Part shown: positions 1 through 8,352 of the stretch, piece after piece
How the letters are laid out: each line of letters opens with the position of its first letter
How positions within the stretch are numbered: the stretch's first letter is position 1
NCBI GenBank assembly: GCA_024402475.1
Contig: JAKSTQ010000019.1
Location: 1-43,349 of the forward strand
Direction: 5' to 3'
Length of the DNA stretch: 43,349 nucleotides
Source: Treponema sp.
GTDB taxonomy: Bacteria > Spirochaetota > Spirochaetia > Treponematales > Treponemataceae
Translations under genes and position numbers: made by a program
Notes under the pieces: generated by a model
What the model saw: only the letters and a program-made list of their open reading frames with translations
What the model was told of the DNA's origin: nothing
Databases searched by the model: none

Positions 1-2
1 GT

Positions 3-80
3 CATTTTGATCCAACTCTTTGTGCAGAATTTTTAAAATGTCGCCCTCAATTGGAAGCACTTTATAACAAGTATCAGTAA
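3..80 (+). CDS. C-terminal end of a probable HD-GYP domain protein (partial)
   Basis: An open frame enters from the left edge and stops at 80, giving 25 residues that begin HFDPTLCAEFL. The HFDP-x-x-x-x-x-FL pattern followed by a short helix is how HD-GYP cyclic-di-GMP phosphodiesterase domains usually end. The function fits the two c-di-GMP proteins further right. Only the tail is visible, so the catalytic HD and GYP motifs cannot be checked. A weak GC-poor hairpin follows at about 86-118. Confidence 0.5.
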   Translation, partial: HFDPTLCAEFLKCRPQLEALYNKYQ

Positions 81-120
81 AAACCAGCCCAATTTTTTTT
101 ATAATTTGGGGCCATTTTTG

Positions 121-338
121 CTACGCAAAAACCGGGCTTTGCGCAGTTCGCCGTCTACCGCGGCAAGAAGCCATTGCTGCAAGGATTTCCCGGATCATTA
201 CCGCATTACTGTTTCCAGGAATTTCAATCTCTATTCCAGCCTTACGGATTCTGGAGCGAATACTGTCTGTGATTTTCCTGACTGAATGTATTCCTCAACA
301 ACTTTCTGACGTTCTTTACGACTGTAATTTGATCTCAT
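121..338 (-). pseudogene. Decayed transposon accessory gene (IS66 TnpA-like)
   Basis: On the minus strand an ATG at 338 has a good Shine-Dalgarno (GGAAGG) and opens a frame beginning MRSNYSRKERQKVVEEYIQSG, which looks like the helix-turn-helix start of small transposase-associated proteins. After about 27 residues the frame runs into a stop. The matching C-terminal part (GIEIEIPGNSNAVMIREIL) continues in another frame and ends at 121. The middle appears to be deleted or shifted. The IIEIP-like C-terminal strand followed by a helix recalls IS66-family TnpA. The family call is tentative, but the broken state is directly visible. Confidence 0.5.
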
Positions 339-493
339 AATTCCTTCCACCTTGTGTTAAAGTTTAGATCAAAGATTTATTTTGGGAAAATACATGAGAA
401 TTTACGTTTACTATATAAACATTGCTAAAGGGGTAATAAAGTATATATATAATTTAAAATTGCCATTCCCCAAATTTCCCATATAATATGTAT
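339..493. other. Intergenic, AT-rich, promoter of the next gene
   Basis: This AT-rich stretch has no open frame worth calling. Its right end carries a -35-like TTGCCA (460-465), a 16-nt spacer and TATAAT (482-487), placing the expected transcription start at about 494, on the A of the start codon of the next gene. Confidence 0.5.
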
Positions 494-838
494 ATGAATA
501 AATTTCTGAAAGTGTTAAATGTCTGCAGATGGATAATTGTGATATTCTGTCCTATTGCATTTTTTGTTGTTGCAATTGTTTGCAGATATCAGCAGATTCA
601 TTATAATGCCCAGACTGGTGAACTGTTTGTAACAGGATTTGCGATTATTGTAATCAGCTTTGGATGCGGAATGTGTTTAGGGTTCCCCAAAGATTATGTT
701 GAAATAAGTGAAAAAATTAAAGCTTCAGATGATAAATATGAATTAAACAGGTGGCGCCGTAAATTCACTAATGTAGTAATGTCAAACGTCGGCTCTATTG
801 TCCTGATTTTTGGCGGGATTATGATGCTGATGAGGTAA
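494..838 (+). CDS. Small three-helix membrane protein, unknown function
   Basis: This is a 114-residue protein that I do not recognise. Hydrophobic helices lie at about residues 13-31, 46-64 and 96-113, with a charged cytosolic-type loop (EISEKIKASDDKYELNRW) between helices 2 and 3. An ATG also occurs at 488. I chose 494 because the TATAAT at 482-487 puts transcription start on that base and there is no Shine-Dalgarno sequence, so the message is probably leaderless. Its neighbours are a transposon remnant and non-coding DNA, which gives no functional hint. Confidence 0.6.
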   Translation: MNKFLKVLNVCRWIIVIFCPIAFFVVAIVCRYQQIHYNAQTGELFVTGFAIIVISFGCGMCLGFPKDYVEISEKIKASDDKYELNRWRRKFTNVVMSNVGSIVLIFGGIMMLMR

Positions 839-1103
839 AAAATGGGAATCCGGGCAGGCATATCCTGACATTGCAAGTCTTATCACAATCAGCAATCTGA
901 TGAATGTTATGGTTGATTATCTTGTCCGCGAACAGAAGTAAAAACCCGCCATTCTTTTGTTGCATTCTTTGCAGATTTTCCAATTCTTATTGCAGATAGT
1001 CCATTCTCTTATTATCGTAGTATACGTATAGTAAAAGAAAAATGAAAATATTCCACCACGGACAGTAAGAAGAGAACGTTATAAAATACGGGAGGGAAGA
1101 AAC
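834..1103. other. Non-coding stretch with a possible gene-tail remnant
   Basis: No complete gene is visible here. A start-less open frame at 834-941 encodes a protein-like tail (ITISNLMNVMVDYLVREQK) and may be the 3' remnant of a deleted gene. The rest, to 1103, is AT-rich without clear signals except a purine run, GGGAGGGAAGAAA, near 1091-1103. Confidence 0.3.
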
Positions 1104-1191
1104 CGACTGGTAAAAACACTCGCAGGACGGAATGATAGTTTCTTTGCCGGACTGCGCGTGTAGCGACGCTAGCTAGCGGTTTTGCCAGTCG
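1104..1191. repeat. Nested inverted repeats with a perfect 12-bp palindrome
   Basis: CGACTGG and a following A-run (1104-1117) are complementary to GTTTTGCCAGTCG (1179-1191). Inside them, ACACTCGCAG (1116-1125) is complementary, with one mismatch, to CTGCGCGTGT (1152-1161). A perfect palindrome CGCTAGCTAGCG lies at 1167-1178. As RNA this would fold into a multi-branched structure just ahead of the esterase-like gene, so it may be a structured 5' leader. As DNA it could be a recombination or protein site. I do not recognise a known riboswitch class. Confidence 0.5.
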
Positions 1192-1270
1192 TTTTCTGAC
1201 CGGTAGTATTTTTATGTTTGAAATTAGGTTCTGTGTGTGGTGGAATATTTTCAAATATAAAAAGGCGGTT

Positions 1271-2083
1271 ATGCGGATGAGTAGAAAGGTTTTGATTTGT
1301 ACTGTTACAGTTTTTCTTGTCGTTGCTCTGGCAGTTGCGGGGCTTGTGGCGTTCATTCAGCCTAAAGAACTGGATTTGACTTATGACACTGATTACTATT
1401 ACACGGTTGATTCAAAGCCGTTCGGGCAGTGGAAATACGAAAAACTTCTTGCCGGCTATTCTTACTACCTGTATTTGCCGCCAGAAGCCCGTGGGAATGA
1501 AAACGATGAAAGCCTGAAAATTCCTTTGATCGTGACTTTTCACGGTTCCTGTTCAAAAGGATCAAATTATTCCCGCTATGGTACAATGTTCATCAATTCC
1601 AAAATTCAGAATATAAGGCATTGCGCTGTTCTTGTTCTTAATGCCCGCGGGGAATATTACTACAACCTTGAAGATACTGCTCTTGTAATTGAAAACCTGC
1701 TGATGAGAAATCTCTGTCTTGATAAGACTAATGTCATTGGTTTTGGGCACAGTCAGGGTGCATATTTTGTTTCGCGGCTTTCGTTTTATAAGCCGGAATT
1801 GTTCTGTGCAGTGATTTCAGGTTCTGGTTACTATCAGCCGACTTTTCTGGAACTTTTAAAGTGCCGTCATGTCAATTACTGGTGGGGAAATTCGCAGAAT
1901 GACCTTGGAATCTATGAACAGGGCCATCCTACCGGCCTTAAAATCAGGCGCTGGTGCAAAAATTCCTTTTATGCTGAATATGAGTCCCGCGGCCACTTCT
2001 GGGTAGAATTAAATGATGTCTGCCCCGGAACGGATGTAACATTCCTGGACTGGTTCAAAAGTGTTGTTAATAGAAGAAATTAA
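1271..2083 (+). CDS. Membrane-anchored or secreted alpha/beta hydrolase (esterase-like)
   Basis: The 270-residue protein has an N-terminal hydrophobic segment (residues 5-28) acting as signal or anchor. It then has an alpha/beta hydrolase core: the oxyanion region VTFHGSCSKG (88-97), the nucleophile elbow GFGHSQGA with Ser161, and a late GHFW whose His (about 242) is the likely catalytic base. The arrangement resembles PHB-depolymerase or feruloyl-esterase-type proteins, but the substrate cannot be told. The frame is open from 1214. I start at ATG 1271 (or 1277) because AAGGCGG lies just upstream and the signal segment begins there. A strong terminator follows, so it is a single-gene unit. 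Confidence 0.7.
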   Translation: MRMSRKVLICTVTVFLVVALAVAGLVAFIQPKELDLTYDTDYYYTVDSKPFGQWKYEKLLAGYSYYLYLPPEARGNENDESLKIPLIVTFHGSCSKGSNYSRYGTMFINSKIQNIRHCAVLVLNARGEYYYNLEDTALVIENLLMRNLCLDKTNVIGFGHSQGAYFVSRLSFYKPELFCAVISGSGYYQPTFLELLKCRHVNYWWGNSQNDLGIYEQGHPTGLKIRRWCKNSFYAEYESRGHFWVELNDVCPGTDVTFLDWFKSVVNRRN

Positions 2084-2117
2084 CCAAAAAAGTTGAAAAA
2101 GATGTAATTAGTTTTTC

Positions 2118-2157
2118 GGGGAAATTTATTCTAAAAAAATAAATTTCCCCATTTTCT
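2118..2157 (+). terminator. Intrinsic terminator after the esterase-like gene
   Basis: A perfect 13-bp stem pairs GGGGAAATTTATT (2118-2130) with its complement (2138-2150) around a 7-nt loop, followed by a T-rich tail. The tail runs straight into the promoter of the next gene. Confidence 0.85.
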
Positions 2158-2165
2158 TTGACCTA

Positions 2166-2174
2166 TGGTATAAT
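2166..2174 (+). promoter_or_regulatory. Extended -10 promoter, near-leaderless GGDEF-EAL gene
   Basis: TGG-TATAAT is an extended -10 element. The -10 box ends 7 nt before the ATG at 2182, leaving a leader of about 1 nt. No Shine-Dalgarno is present. Confidence 0.6.
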
Positions 2175-2181
2175 ATATGCC

Positions 2182-3804
2182 ATGAGTTTACAGTTTAGCC
2201 GAATTTTCAAGATAAGAATTGCGATGGTTGGTTTAACGGCAGTTCTTATCGGATTACAAGTTTTGATGGGCGTTTTCATGCGTACCCATCTGGCAGATTC
2301 CTTTAACGGAGTTCTGATGGCATGTCAGCTTATGGTCTGTATTTTAATGGTGCGGGTGAGCTGTAAATATGGCTGGATTATTTCCATGGTCTGGCTTGTC
2401 TATTATCTTGTCCTTGTTCTTTCTCTGGTATTCGGGAAAAAAGTAATCGGCGCAATTCCAGGCGTTGTCAACTGTTTTCTGTACACAGTTGTTTTAACTT
2501 TCCTTGCAAAACTTTTAAGTGCTAAAGAGCGTGAAATTCACACGGATGCACTTACCGGTCTTCTTAACCGCAAAGGTCTTTTCCGCTGCATTCAGGACAG
2601 CATTGATTTTAAGCGGCCTTTCCACATTATTTATGTCGACCTTGGAAACTTCCGCCTTTATAATGACAATTACGGTCACTCAGTTGGTGATGACATTATG
2701 AAGACTGTGGCAAACCGAATGCGCAAAGCTGTTGCAAAAACCGGCTTTGCAGGAAGAATCGGTGGCGATGAATTTGTAATTGTTACAAATGAACGTACCA
2801 ATCCTCAGCAGCTCACCTGTGATATTCTTGATTCCATCTGTGACAAAATTACTATCGAAGCTCAGAAAGAGTCCATTGACTGTTATCTTAATGCTGCTGC
2901 CGGTGTTGCGGCTTTCCCTTACAATGCAAAAGATCCTGAATCTCTTATCCGCTGTGCTGATATTGCAATGTACGAAGCTGCTAAAAAACCTTCCAGCCGT
3001 TACGTAATTTTCTCTTCTGAAATGAGTACTGCTATGGACCGTGCCGTTGTTGTTGACCGCATGATTCGTGACGGTCTTGAAAATAACTGGTTCTACATGG
3101 TGTACCAGCCTCAGTTTACTGCCGGAAATAAAAAACTGCGCGGTTTTGAATCTCTTATCCGCCTTAAGACTCCTGACGAAACTTTTGTAAGTCCTGCAGA
3201 ATTTATTCCGGTTGCAGAAAAAAATGAACTTATTCTCAGTGTTGATGATTATGTAATGCATCATGTTATGGCTGATTTTGCAGATATCGTTACCAAAACC
3301 AATCCTGATCTTGTAATTGCAATCAATGTTTCTGCAAAGAATTTCAGCCTTGAAAACTTTGTAGATAAAGTTGTTGATTCAATGTGCCAGACAGGGTTCC
3401 CTGCAAAGAATCTTGAAATTGAAATTACAGAATACTGTCTTGCTAATTCCGATGTTGCAATTTCAAACATTCAGCGCCTGCGTGATATGGGTGTTCAGGT
3501 TGCACTTGATGATTTTGGAACAGGATATACTTCGCTTAATTATCTTGCAAAACTTCCTGTAAATCTTCTGAAGGTTGATAAATCCCTTATTGACGAAATT
3601 GAACATGACGAAAAAAGCCTTTCGTTTGTAAAGTCAGTAATTTCCATCGGTCATCTTATGGGCTGCGAAGTCATCTCTGAAGGCGTAGAAACAGAAGGTC
3701 AGCTTGGTCTTTTGAAAGACGACGACTGTGATTTCATTCAGGGTTATGTCTGGGGAAAACCTTTGAATTACGATGTGGCTGTAAATTTAACAAAAGAAAT
3801 TTAA
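2182..3804 (+). CDS. GGDEF-EAL membrane protein, c-di-GMP turnover
   Basis: The 540-residue protein begins with about five hydrophobic helices (residues 8-110). A GGDEF domain follows (about 112-280, motif intact at 194-198) and then an EAL domain (about 287-535). The RxxD product-inhibition site is absent upstream of GGDEF. The EAL signature reads ESL, and the downstream metal and catalytic signatures EITE, DDFGTGYTS and SEGVET are intact, so phosphodiesterase activity is plausible. The likely role is tuning cyclic-di-GMP for motility at the inner membrane. A TTG 24 nt upstream also fits the frame but lies within the promoter, so I use ATG 2182. Confidence 0.9.
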   Translation: MSLQFSRIFKIRIAMVGLTAVLIGLQVLMGVFMRTHLADSFNGVLMACQLMVCILMVRVSCKYGWIISMVWLVYYLVLVLSLVFGKKVIGAIPGVVNCFLYTVVLTFLAKLLSAKEREIHTDALTGLLNRKGLFRCIQDSIDFKRPFHIIYVDLGNFRLYNDNYGHSVGDDIMKTVANRMRKAVAKTGFAGRIGGDEFVIVTNERTNPQQLTCDILDSICDKITIEAQKESIDCYLNAAAGVAAFPYNAKDPESLIRCADIAMYEAAKKPSSRYVIFSSEMSTAMDRAVVVDRMIRDGLENNWFYMVYQPQFTAGNKKLRGFESLIRLKTPDETFVSPAEFIPVAEKNELILSVDDYVMHHVMADFADIVTKTNPDLVIAINVSAKNFSLENFVDKVVDSMCQTGFPAKNLEIEITEYCLANSDVAISNIQRLRDMGVQVALDDFGTGYTSLNYLAKLPVNLLKVDKSLIDEIEHDEKSLSFVKSVISIGHLMGCEVISEGVETEGQLGLLKDDDCDFIQGYVWGKPLNYDVAVNLTKEI

Positions 3805-3858
3805 AACTGCTTAGCCCGGCAATATTCCGGGATTAAAGGTTATATAAAGGAGAAAAAA

Positions 3859-4635
3859 ATGGTGAAGAATTATTTTGATCTGACAGGACAGGTTGCAGTA
3901 GTAACTGGTGCTTCAGGCGGACTTGGAGTTCAGATGGCAAAAGCACTTGCAAATCAGGGTGCAAAAATTGTTGTTATGGCTCGCCGCAAGGATAAAATCG
4001 AAGAAGTTGCAAAGGAAATTGCTGATTCTTATAAAGTAGAAACTCTTGCAGTTCAGTGTGATATTACAGATACAGCAAATGTTGAAAGTGCTGTTGATGA
4101 AGTAATTGCAAAGTTCGGTAAGATCGATATCGTAATCAATAACGCAGGAACTGGTGCTGTTGCTCCGGCAGAAGACATCACTGATGAACAGTTTGAACAC
4201 GAAATGAATATTGACCTTTTTGGTACATTCAAAGTTGCCCGCAGTGCTGCTAAAAAATCTATGATTCCTAATAAATACGGACGCATCATCAACATTGCTT
4301 CTATGTACGGTCTTGTTGGAAATAAAATCTGCGGATCTTCTCCATACCATGCTGCAAAAGGTGGTGTTGTAAACCTTACACGCGCTCTTGCTGCTGAATG
4401 GGGAAAATACGGAATTACAGTAAATGCAATCTGTCCTGGATACTTTTATACACCGCTTACAAAAGAAACTCTGGACAGCGACTTCTTCCAGGCAAATGCA
4501 AAAACAATGATTCCGGAAGAACGCTATGGTAACGAAGGTGAACTTGACAGTGCAGCAATTTTCCTTGCTTCTCCTAGTTCAAGCTATGTTACAGGAATTA
4601 TGGTTCCTGTTGACGGCGGTTACACCTGTATGTAA
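3859..4635 (+). CDS. Short-chain dehydrogenase/reductase (gluconate 5-dehydrogenase-like)
   Basis: This 258-residue classical SDR has the NAD(P) site TGASGGLG (17-24), the NNAG motif and the catalytic YHAAK pair. It ends with the usual GGYT tail. The overall sequence is closest in feel to gluconate 5-dehydrogenase / 3-ketoacyl-ACP reductase-like SDRs, and the substrate is not determinable. The start has a textbook AAAGGAG. A short CCCGG/CCGGG hairpin without a T-run lies between it and the GGDEF-EAL gene. It is convergent with the AlkD-like gene. Confidence 0.85.
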   Translation: MVKNYFDLTGQVAVVTGASGGLGVQMAKALANQGAKIVVMARRKDKIEEVAKEIADSYKVETLAVQCDITDTANVESAVDEVIAKFGKIDIVINNAGTGAVAPAEDITDEQFEHEMNIDLFGTFKVARSAAKKSMIPNKYGRIINIASMYGLVGNKICGSSPYHAAKGGVVNLTRALAAEWGKYGITVNAICPGYFYTPLTKETLDSDFFQANAKTMIPEERYGNEGELDSAAIFLASPSSSYVTGIMVPVDGGYTCM

Positions 4636-4652
4636 TCTGAAAAAAGTTCTGT

Positions 4653-5345
4653 TTACTTTTTGATTTTGAGGGCCAGAAGAATTTCTTTGTGTTCATCTGT
4701 AACACGGAAAGATTCTCTGGCCTTTTGTATTGTCTTGTTGTGAACCCATACCGACAGTTTTTTATCCTGAATGATTTTAATTGAATCATCCCACTGTTTT
4801 GCAAGTGCTGTTGCGTAATACCAGGCCTGCATCATGTTCACATAGTATTCATCACTTTTTACTTGTGCTACAAGTTCAAGGTGTGAGCTGTCAAATTCTT
4901 TATCAAGAAAATAAGTCATAAAGGTGTCGATGCCGTAACGGATTGTGTATGTCCTGTCGCTTTTTATCCAGGCTTTTGCTTTAATCAGCATCTGGTCTGT
5001 GTGCTTTTTGAACACTTTTGGATGGCAGGTATCACAGACAGCCCAGTTGTCAATGAACGGCAGGAACTGTTCAAAGTGGGTAATGCATTCATCCCAGTCC
5101 TTAATCTGTTCAATTAAAAAACTGTGCAGCAGGTTTTCTTCATAATATTTATGAGGAAGACTGTCAAAGAACCTGCTGATCTGTGCAGGCGGTAATTCAC
5201 TGTAAAGCCTTTTGGCAAGAAGGCGAAGGGCTGGAACGCGTACACCTATAACTGAAGAGCTTTTAATGTTAGGAATAAGCTTGCTCTGAAATTCCTGGTA
5301 TTCTTTATCAGCAAGTGCTGTGATTTCTTTCTGGATTACTGTCAT
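4653..5345 (-). CDS. DNA alkylation repair (AlkD-like) HEAT-repeat protein
   Basis: The 230-residue, all-helical protein shows the family features of AlkD-type DNA glycosylases. These include VIGVRVPALRLLAKRL near the N-terminus, a central DNWAVCDT segment and WIKSDRTYTIRYGID. Such proteins excise alkylated bases with HEAT-like repeats and no base flipping. Transcription is leftward, divergent from the TetR gene. The extended -10 TGC-TATTCT (5352-5360, minus) ends 6 nt before the ATG, so the mRNA should be exactly leaderless. Confidence 0.8.
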   Translation of the reverse strand: MTVIQKEITALADKEYQEFQSKLIPNIKSSSVIGVRVPALRLLAKRLYSELPPAQISRFFDSLPHKYYEENLLHSFLIEQIKDWDECITHFEQFLPFIDNWAVCDTCHPKVFKKHTDQMLIKAKAWIKSDRTYTIRYGIDTFMTYFLDKEFDSSHLELVAQVKSDEYYVNMMQAWYYATALAKQWDDSIKIIQDKKLSVWVHNKTIQKARESFRVTDEHKEILLALKIKK

Positions 5346-5373
5346 ATCAATAGAATAGCAGTAAAAAAAAATG

Positions 5374-5403
5374 TTGACAATGTTAATATAAATTTACTAA
5401 AGT
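5374..5403 (+). promoter_or_regulatory. Sigma-70 promoter of the TetR gene
   Basis: TTGACA (5374-5379), an 18-nt spacer and TAAAGT (5398-5403) precede the TetR-family gene, leaving a leader of about 37 nt that carries a Shine-Dalgarno. The divergent AlkD promoter is only 14 nt away, so a repressor bound here could affect both. Confidence 0.5.
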
Positions 5404-5446
5404 ATTAGTGGAGAAAAAAGTTGAATAAGTTTATAGGAGAGAATTT

Positions 5447-6070
5447 ATGCCAAGACAGGAGAACACGAGAGAGCTTTTTCTAATAGAAGCTTTAGCATTG
5501 TTTGCAGAACGTGGTTATGACAAAGTCACACTTACAGACATTGCAAAAAAAGTCGGTTGTACGGCAAGCGCATTGTACAAGCATTTTAAAAGCAAAGAAG
5601 AATTGTATGAAGAAATGCTCAAAGAAAGTATCAGCGGATATCAGAAATCTATGAGAGAAATTCATGCTGACTTTGCAAATCATCCGGAATTAAAAGAAAA
5701 GTTCGTTAACACTTCTGAAGAAGATCAGATTAAGATGATTCATAATCTTATGAGTGTTACACTTCACACAGAAACAGTTGCAAGATTCAGAAAGCTTATG
5801 ATCGTTGAACAGTTCAACCGCAGGGAACTGGCTGAACTTTATGACAAGCGTTATATCGAATATCCTATTGCTCAGCACGAAGCTTTATTCAAAGTGCTTA
5901 TCGAAGCCGGAAAGGTTAAGCCTGCTGATCCAAGAATGCTTGCAATTGAATATGTAAGCCCTGTGATCATGCTGATAACTGTCTGTGACAGAAATCCTGA
6001 TTTTGAAGAAAAGGCACTTGAAATCCTTTCTGCTCATGTGCATCAGTTTAACGAATTCCACAGAACGTAA
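5447..6070 (+). CDS. TetR/AcrR-family transcriptional regulator
   Basis: The 207-residue protein has an N-terminal TetR helix-turn-helix (AERGYDKVTLTDIAKKVGC, then TASALYKHFKSKEELY, residues 19-53). Its helical C-terminal ligand-binding half has no recognisable effector signature. The start has AGGAGAG 6 nt upstream. It is divergent from the AlkD-like gene and ends in its own terminator, so self-regulation and control of the divergent gene are the simplest guesses. Confidence 0.85.
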   Translation: MPRQENTRELFLIEALALFAERGYDKVTLTDIAKKVGCTASALYKHFKSKEELYEEMLKESISGYQKSMREIHADFANHPELKEKFVNTSEEDQIKMIHNLMSVTLHTETVARFRKLMIVEQFNRRELAELYDKRYIEYPIAQHEALFKVLIEAGKVKPADPRMLAIEYVSPVIMLITVCDRNPDFEEKALEILSAHVHQFNEFHRT

Positions 6071-6095
6071 AAAATAATTTATAGCAGATAACTTG

Positions 6096-6126
6096 AACGG
6101 GTTCTTCAAAAAAAGAGCCCGTTTTT
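6096..6126 (+). terminator. Terminator after the TetR gene, abutting the next promoter
   Basis: AACGGGTTCTT (6096-6106) pairs with AAGAGCCCGTT (6113-6123) with one wobble, followed by a T-run. The T-run ends directly in the extended -10 of the glycosyltransferase gene. Confidence 0.75.
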
Positions 6127-6134
6127 GTTATAAT
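6126..6134 (+). promoter_or_regulatory. Extended -10 promoter, leaderless glycosyltransferase gene
   Basis: TGT-TATAAT ends 6 nt before the ATG at 6141, so the start codon coincides with the predicted +1. Confidence 0.6.
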
Positions 6135-6140
6135 AGATTT

Positions 6141-7157
6141 ATGGCAAAAACAAAGATTCCTTACTTTTCTGTAATTGTTCCGGTTTACGGCGCAGAAAAA
6201 TTTATCCGTAAGTGCGTTGATTCAATTCTTGCACAGACTTTTACTGATTTTGAACTGATTCTCGTTGATGACGGCAGCCGGGATAAATGTCCTGCGATTC
6301 TTGATGAGTATGCTGCAAAAGACAAGCGCGTTAAAGTAATTCACAAAGAAAACGGCGGTGCAGTTTCTGCCAGAAAAGAAGGCTGTCGTGCCGCTAAAGG
6401 TGAATACATAGCAAATGTTGATGCTGATGACTGGCTTGCCGTTGATTACCTTGAAAAATTCTACATGGCAAGTCAGACTGGTGCTGATATGATCTGCTGC
6501 GGTTCTGTATGGTGGAATGATGATGAAGACTTTACCAATTACTGGATGCCGTACCAGGAAGGTCTTTACGAACGGGAAGATATCGAAGACTGCCTGTTCC
6601 CTGATCTTATCGAAAATGACCATAACCAGACTTTCATGAATGTTCTGTGGTCAAAAGTATTTAAGAGACAGATGTTTGTGCCTTTACAGGAAGCTTCTGA
6701 CAGTGCAATCAAAATGTCAGATGATCTGGTTGTAGTAAAACCGTTCATGTACAAAGCTCAGAAAATTTATATCATTGACCAGTATCTTTATTCCTACAGA
6801 TATAATCCAGTTTCGCTTACTCATTCAGTAAAAACCTATACCTGGGAAAATCCTAAACTTGTGGGCAAGGCTTTGGAATCACTTATTCCTATGGAGGAAT
6901 TTGATTTTGAAGCACAGCTTTACCGTAATATTGTTCATGGTGTGTTCAATGTGGCATTGAGCCGTTTTTATCTTGATAAACCTGTAAAAGAAATTTATGC
7001 AGAAATTATTGAAGGAATAAGCGATTCGTATTACCAGAATGCAATTTCAAAAGTAAAATTTGCGTTTGCAACAAAAGGCTGGTTCGCTGCATTTGCCCTT
7101 AAACATAAACTTTTGTGGATAATCAGAAAGTTTGCTCAGCGCAGAAAAGGTATGTAA
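6141..7157 (+). CDS. Family 2 glycosyltransferase
   Basis: The 338-residue GT-A enzyme has the GT2 opening SVIVPVYGAEKFIRKC, then LILVDDGSRD, the acceptor-side ENGGAVSARKEG and the metal-binding DADD. Such enzymes transfer sugars to surface polysaccharide or glycolipid at the cytosolic membrane face. The frame is open back to 6093, but the upstream part is terminator sequence, so ATG 6141 is the start. No other polysaccharide genes adjoin it, so the acceptor is unknown. Confidence 0.88.
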   Translation: MAKTKIPYFSVIVPVYGAEKFIRKCVDSILAQTFTDFELILVDDGSRDKCPAILDEYAAKDKRVKVIHKENGGAVSARKEGCRAAKGEYIANVDADDWLAVDYLEKFYMASQTGADMICCGSVWWNDDEDFTNYWMPYQEGLYEREDIEDCLFPDLIENDHNQTFMNVLWSKVFKRQMFVPLQEASDSAIKMSDDLVVVKPFMYKAQKIYIIDQYLYSYRYNPVSLTHSVKTYTWENPKLVGKALESLIPMEEFDFEAQLYRNIVHGVFNVALSRFYLDKPVKEIYAEIIEGISDSYYQNAISKVKFAFATKGWFAAFALKHKLLWIIRKFAQRRKGM

Positions 7158-7236
7158 CAAAAATCCCGGCAGTTGGTTGTATTAATAAGTTTCCCGTTCG
7201 ATATGAGCGGATTTTATATGGTTAATGGAGTTGAAT

Positions 7237-8151
7237 ATGAATATTAATAAGAACAAAGTATTTACAATCGGCGCATGCGCTTTGCTTAGTGCCGTTATTC
7301 TTGCAATGGTTTTTCCGGCTTGTAAAAAAGTTTCGCTGAAAGATAACGTGGCTGTAAACGGCACCAGAATGATGAAACTGTATGAAAACAGTAAATATGC
7401 TTCAGAAGATGCATTTGCCGAAGCTTCATATGAGCCTGAGCTTGAAGAAGTAGAAACAGATTCATCTTCTGGTCAGTCAAAAAAGATTATCAGAAATGGG
7501 AATGTTACTGTAGAAGTTCCTGCTCTTAATCAGGCTCAGACAGTTATCGAAGAATGGGTAAAAAAATACGGCGGATATATTTCAAATTCAAGTCAGGGCG
7601 AAAAAGCACTTCATGTAACTGCACATATTCCTCAGGATAAATTTTCTCAGGCAATAGCAGAATGCGGTGATTTTGGAAGACTTATTTCAAGAAACATGAC
7701 AAGCCGTGATGTATCAGATGATTACTATGACCTTGATACCCGTCTTGAAACAAAAAGAGTTCTTCTTGAAAAACTTAAAGGCTATCTCAAAGACGCAAAA
7801 AATGTTGACGAAATCATGAAGGTTGAAAACAAGATTGCTTCTGTAACCTCTGAACTTGAATCAATGCAGTCAAGAATGAACAGACTTTCCAAGGAAATTG
7901 ATTATTCACAGATTGATATTTATGCAACACTTCCTGCAAACACAAATGAAGATGGCTTTATTCTTCCGGATATGAAGAATTCGTTCAGAAAATTTGCAGC
8001 TAATCTTATTGAATTCTTTGAAAACTATCTGTGGGCCGTGTTCTATATTCTTATCGGCGGTGCTTTGTGTATCCTGCTTTTTATATTCCTTTACTGGCTG
8101 TGCTTTGGTAAACTCGGTCTTGTAAAGAAGCTGTTCAATAAAATTAAATAA
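7237..8151 (+). CDS. DUF4349 lipoprotein with C-terminal membrane helix
   Basis: The 304-residue protein has a signal peptide with a loose spirochaete-type lipobox (VFPAC). It then has the DUF4349 pattern: IRNGNVTVEVP, a KYGGYISN segment, RLISRNMTSRDVSDDYYDLDTRL, a long coiled coil (about residues 165-215) and a hydrophobic helix near the C-terminus (about 263-292). Family members sit in the envelope, and their function is not established. ATG 7237 is preferred to the in-frame ATG at 7225 because GGAG lies 7 nt before it. Confidence 0.8.
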   Translation: MNINKNKVFTIGACALLSAVILAMVFPACKKVSLKDNVAVNGTRMMKLYENSKYASEDAFAEASYEPELEEVETDSSSGQSKKIIRNGNVTVEVPALNQAQTVIEEWVKKYGGYISNSSQGEKALHVTAHIPQDKFSQAIAECGDFGRLISRNMTSRDVSDDYYDLDTRLETKRVLLEKLKGYLKDAKNVDEIMKVENKIASVTSELESMQSRMNRLSKEIDYSQIDIYATLPANTNEDGFILPDMKNSFRKFAANLIEFFENYLWAVFYILIGGALCILLFIFLYWLCFGKLGLVKKLFNKIK

Positions 8152-8197
8152 CCGAAAATCCATCGGCAAAGGTTTATGACCTTTTGAGTGGGAATAA

Positions 8198-8242
8198 GGC
8201 AGCAGTTCTTATGAAACAGTAAGAATTGCTGCCATTTTTTTT
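8198..8242 (+). terminator. Strong intrinsic terminator after the DUF4349 gene
   Basis: A 14-bp stem GGCAGCAGTTCTTA / TAAGAATTGCTGCC is followed by an uninterrupted T-run. Confidence 0.9.
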
Positions 8243-8352
8243 ACTTTCATATGTTTGACAATAAGATATATGGGCTTTATAATTGAGATAATGGATAAAA
8301 TCTGCAGAAAATCAGGTTTTTTTAGTAATTTTCCCATAGAAATGGTATGTAA

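Noticed and set aside
1104..1191. Second attC site
   Set aside because: It lacks the paired TAAC/GTTA core sites and the one-sided extrahelical bases seen in the real attC at 43240-43303.
2158..2181. TTG start for the GGDEF-EAL protein
   Set aside because: These bases form the extended -10 promoter. The ATG at 2182 gives a normal N-terminus.
2680..3264. Long open frame antisense to the GGDEF-EAL gene
   Set aside because: It is a composition shadow. The sense strand has intact GGDEF and EAL motifs, and the antisense frame has no start signal.
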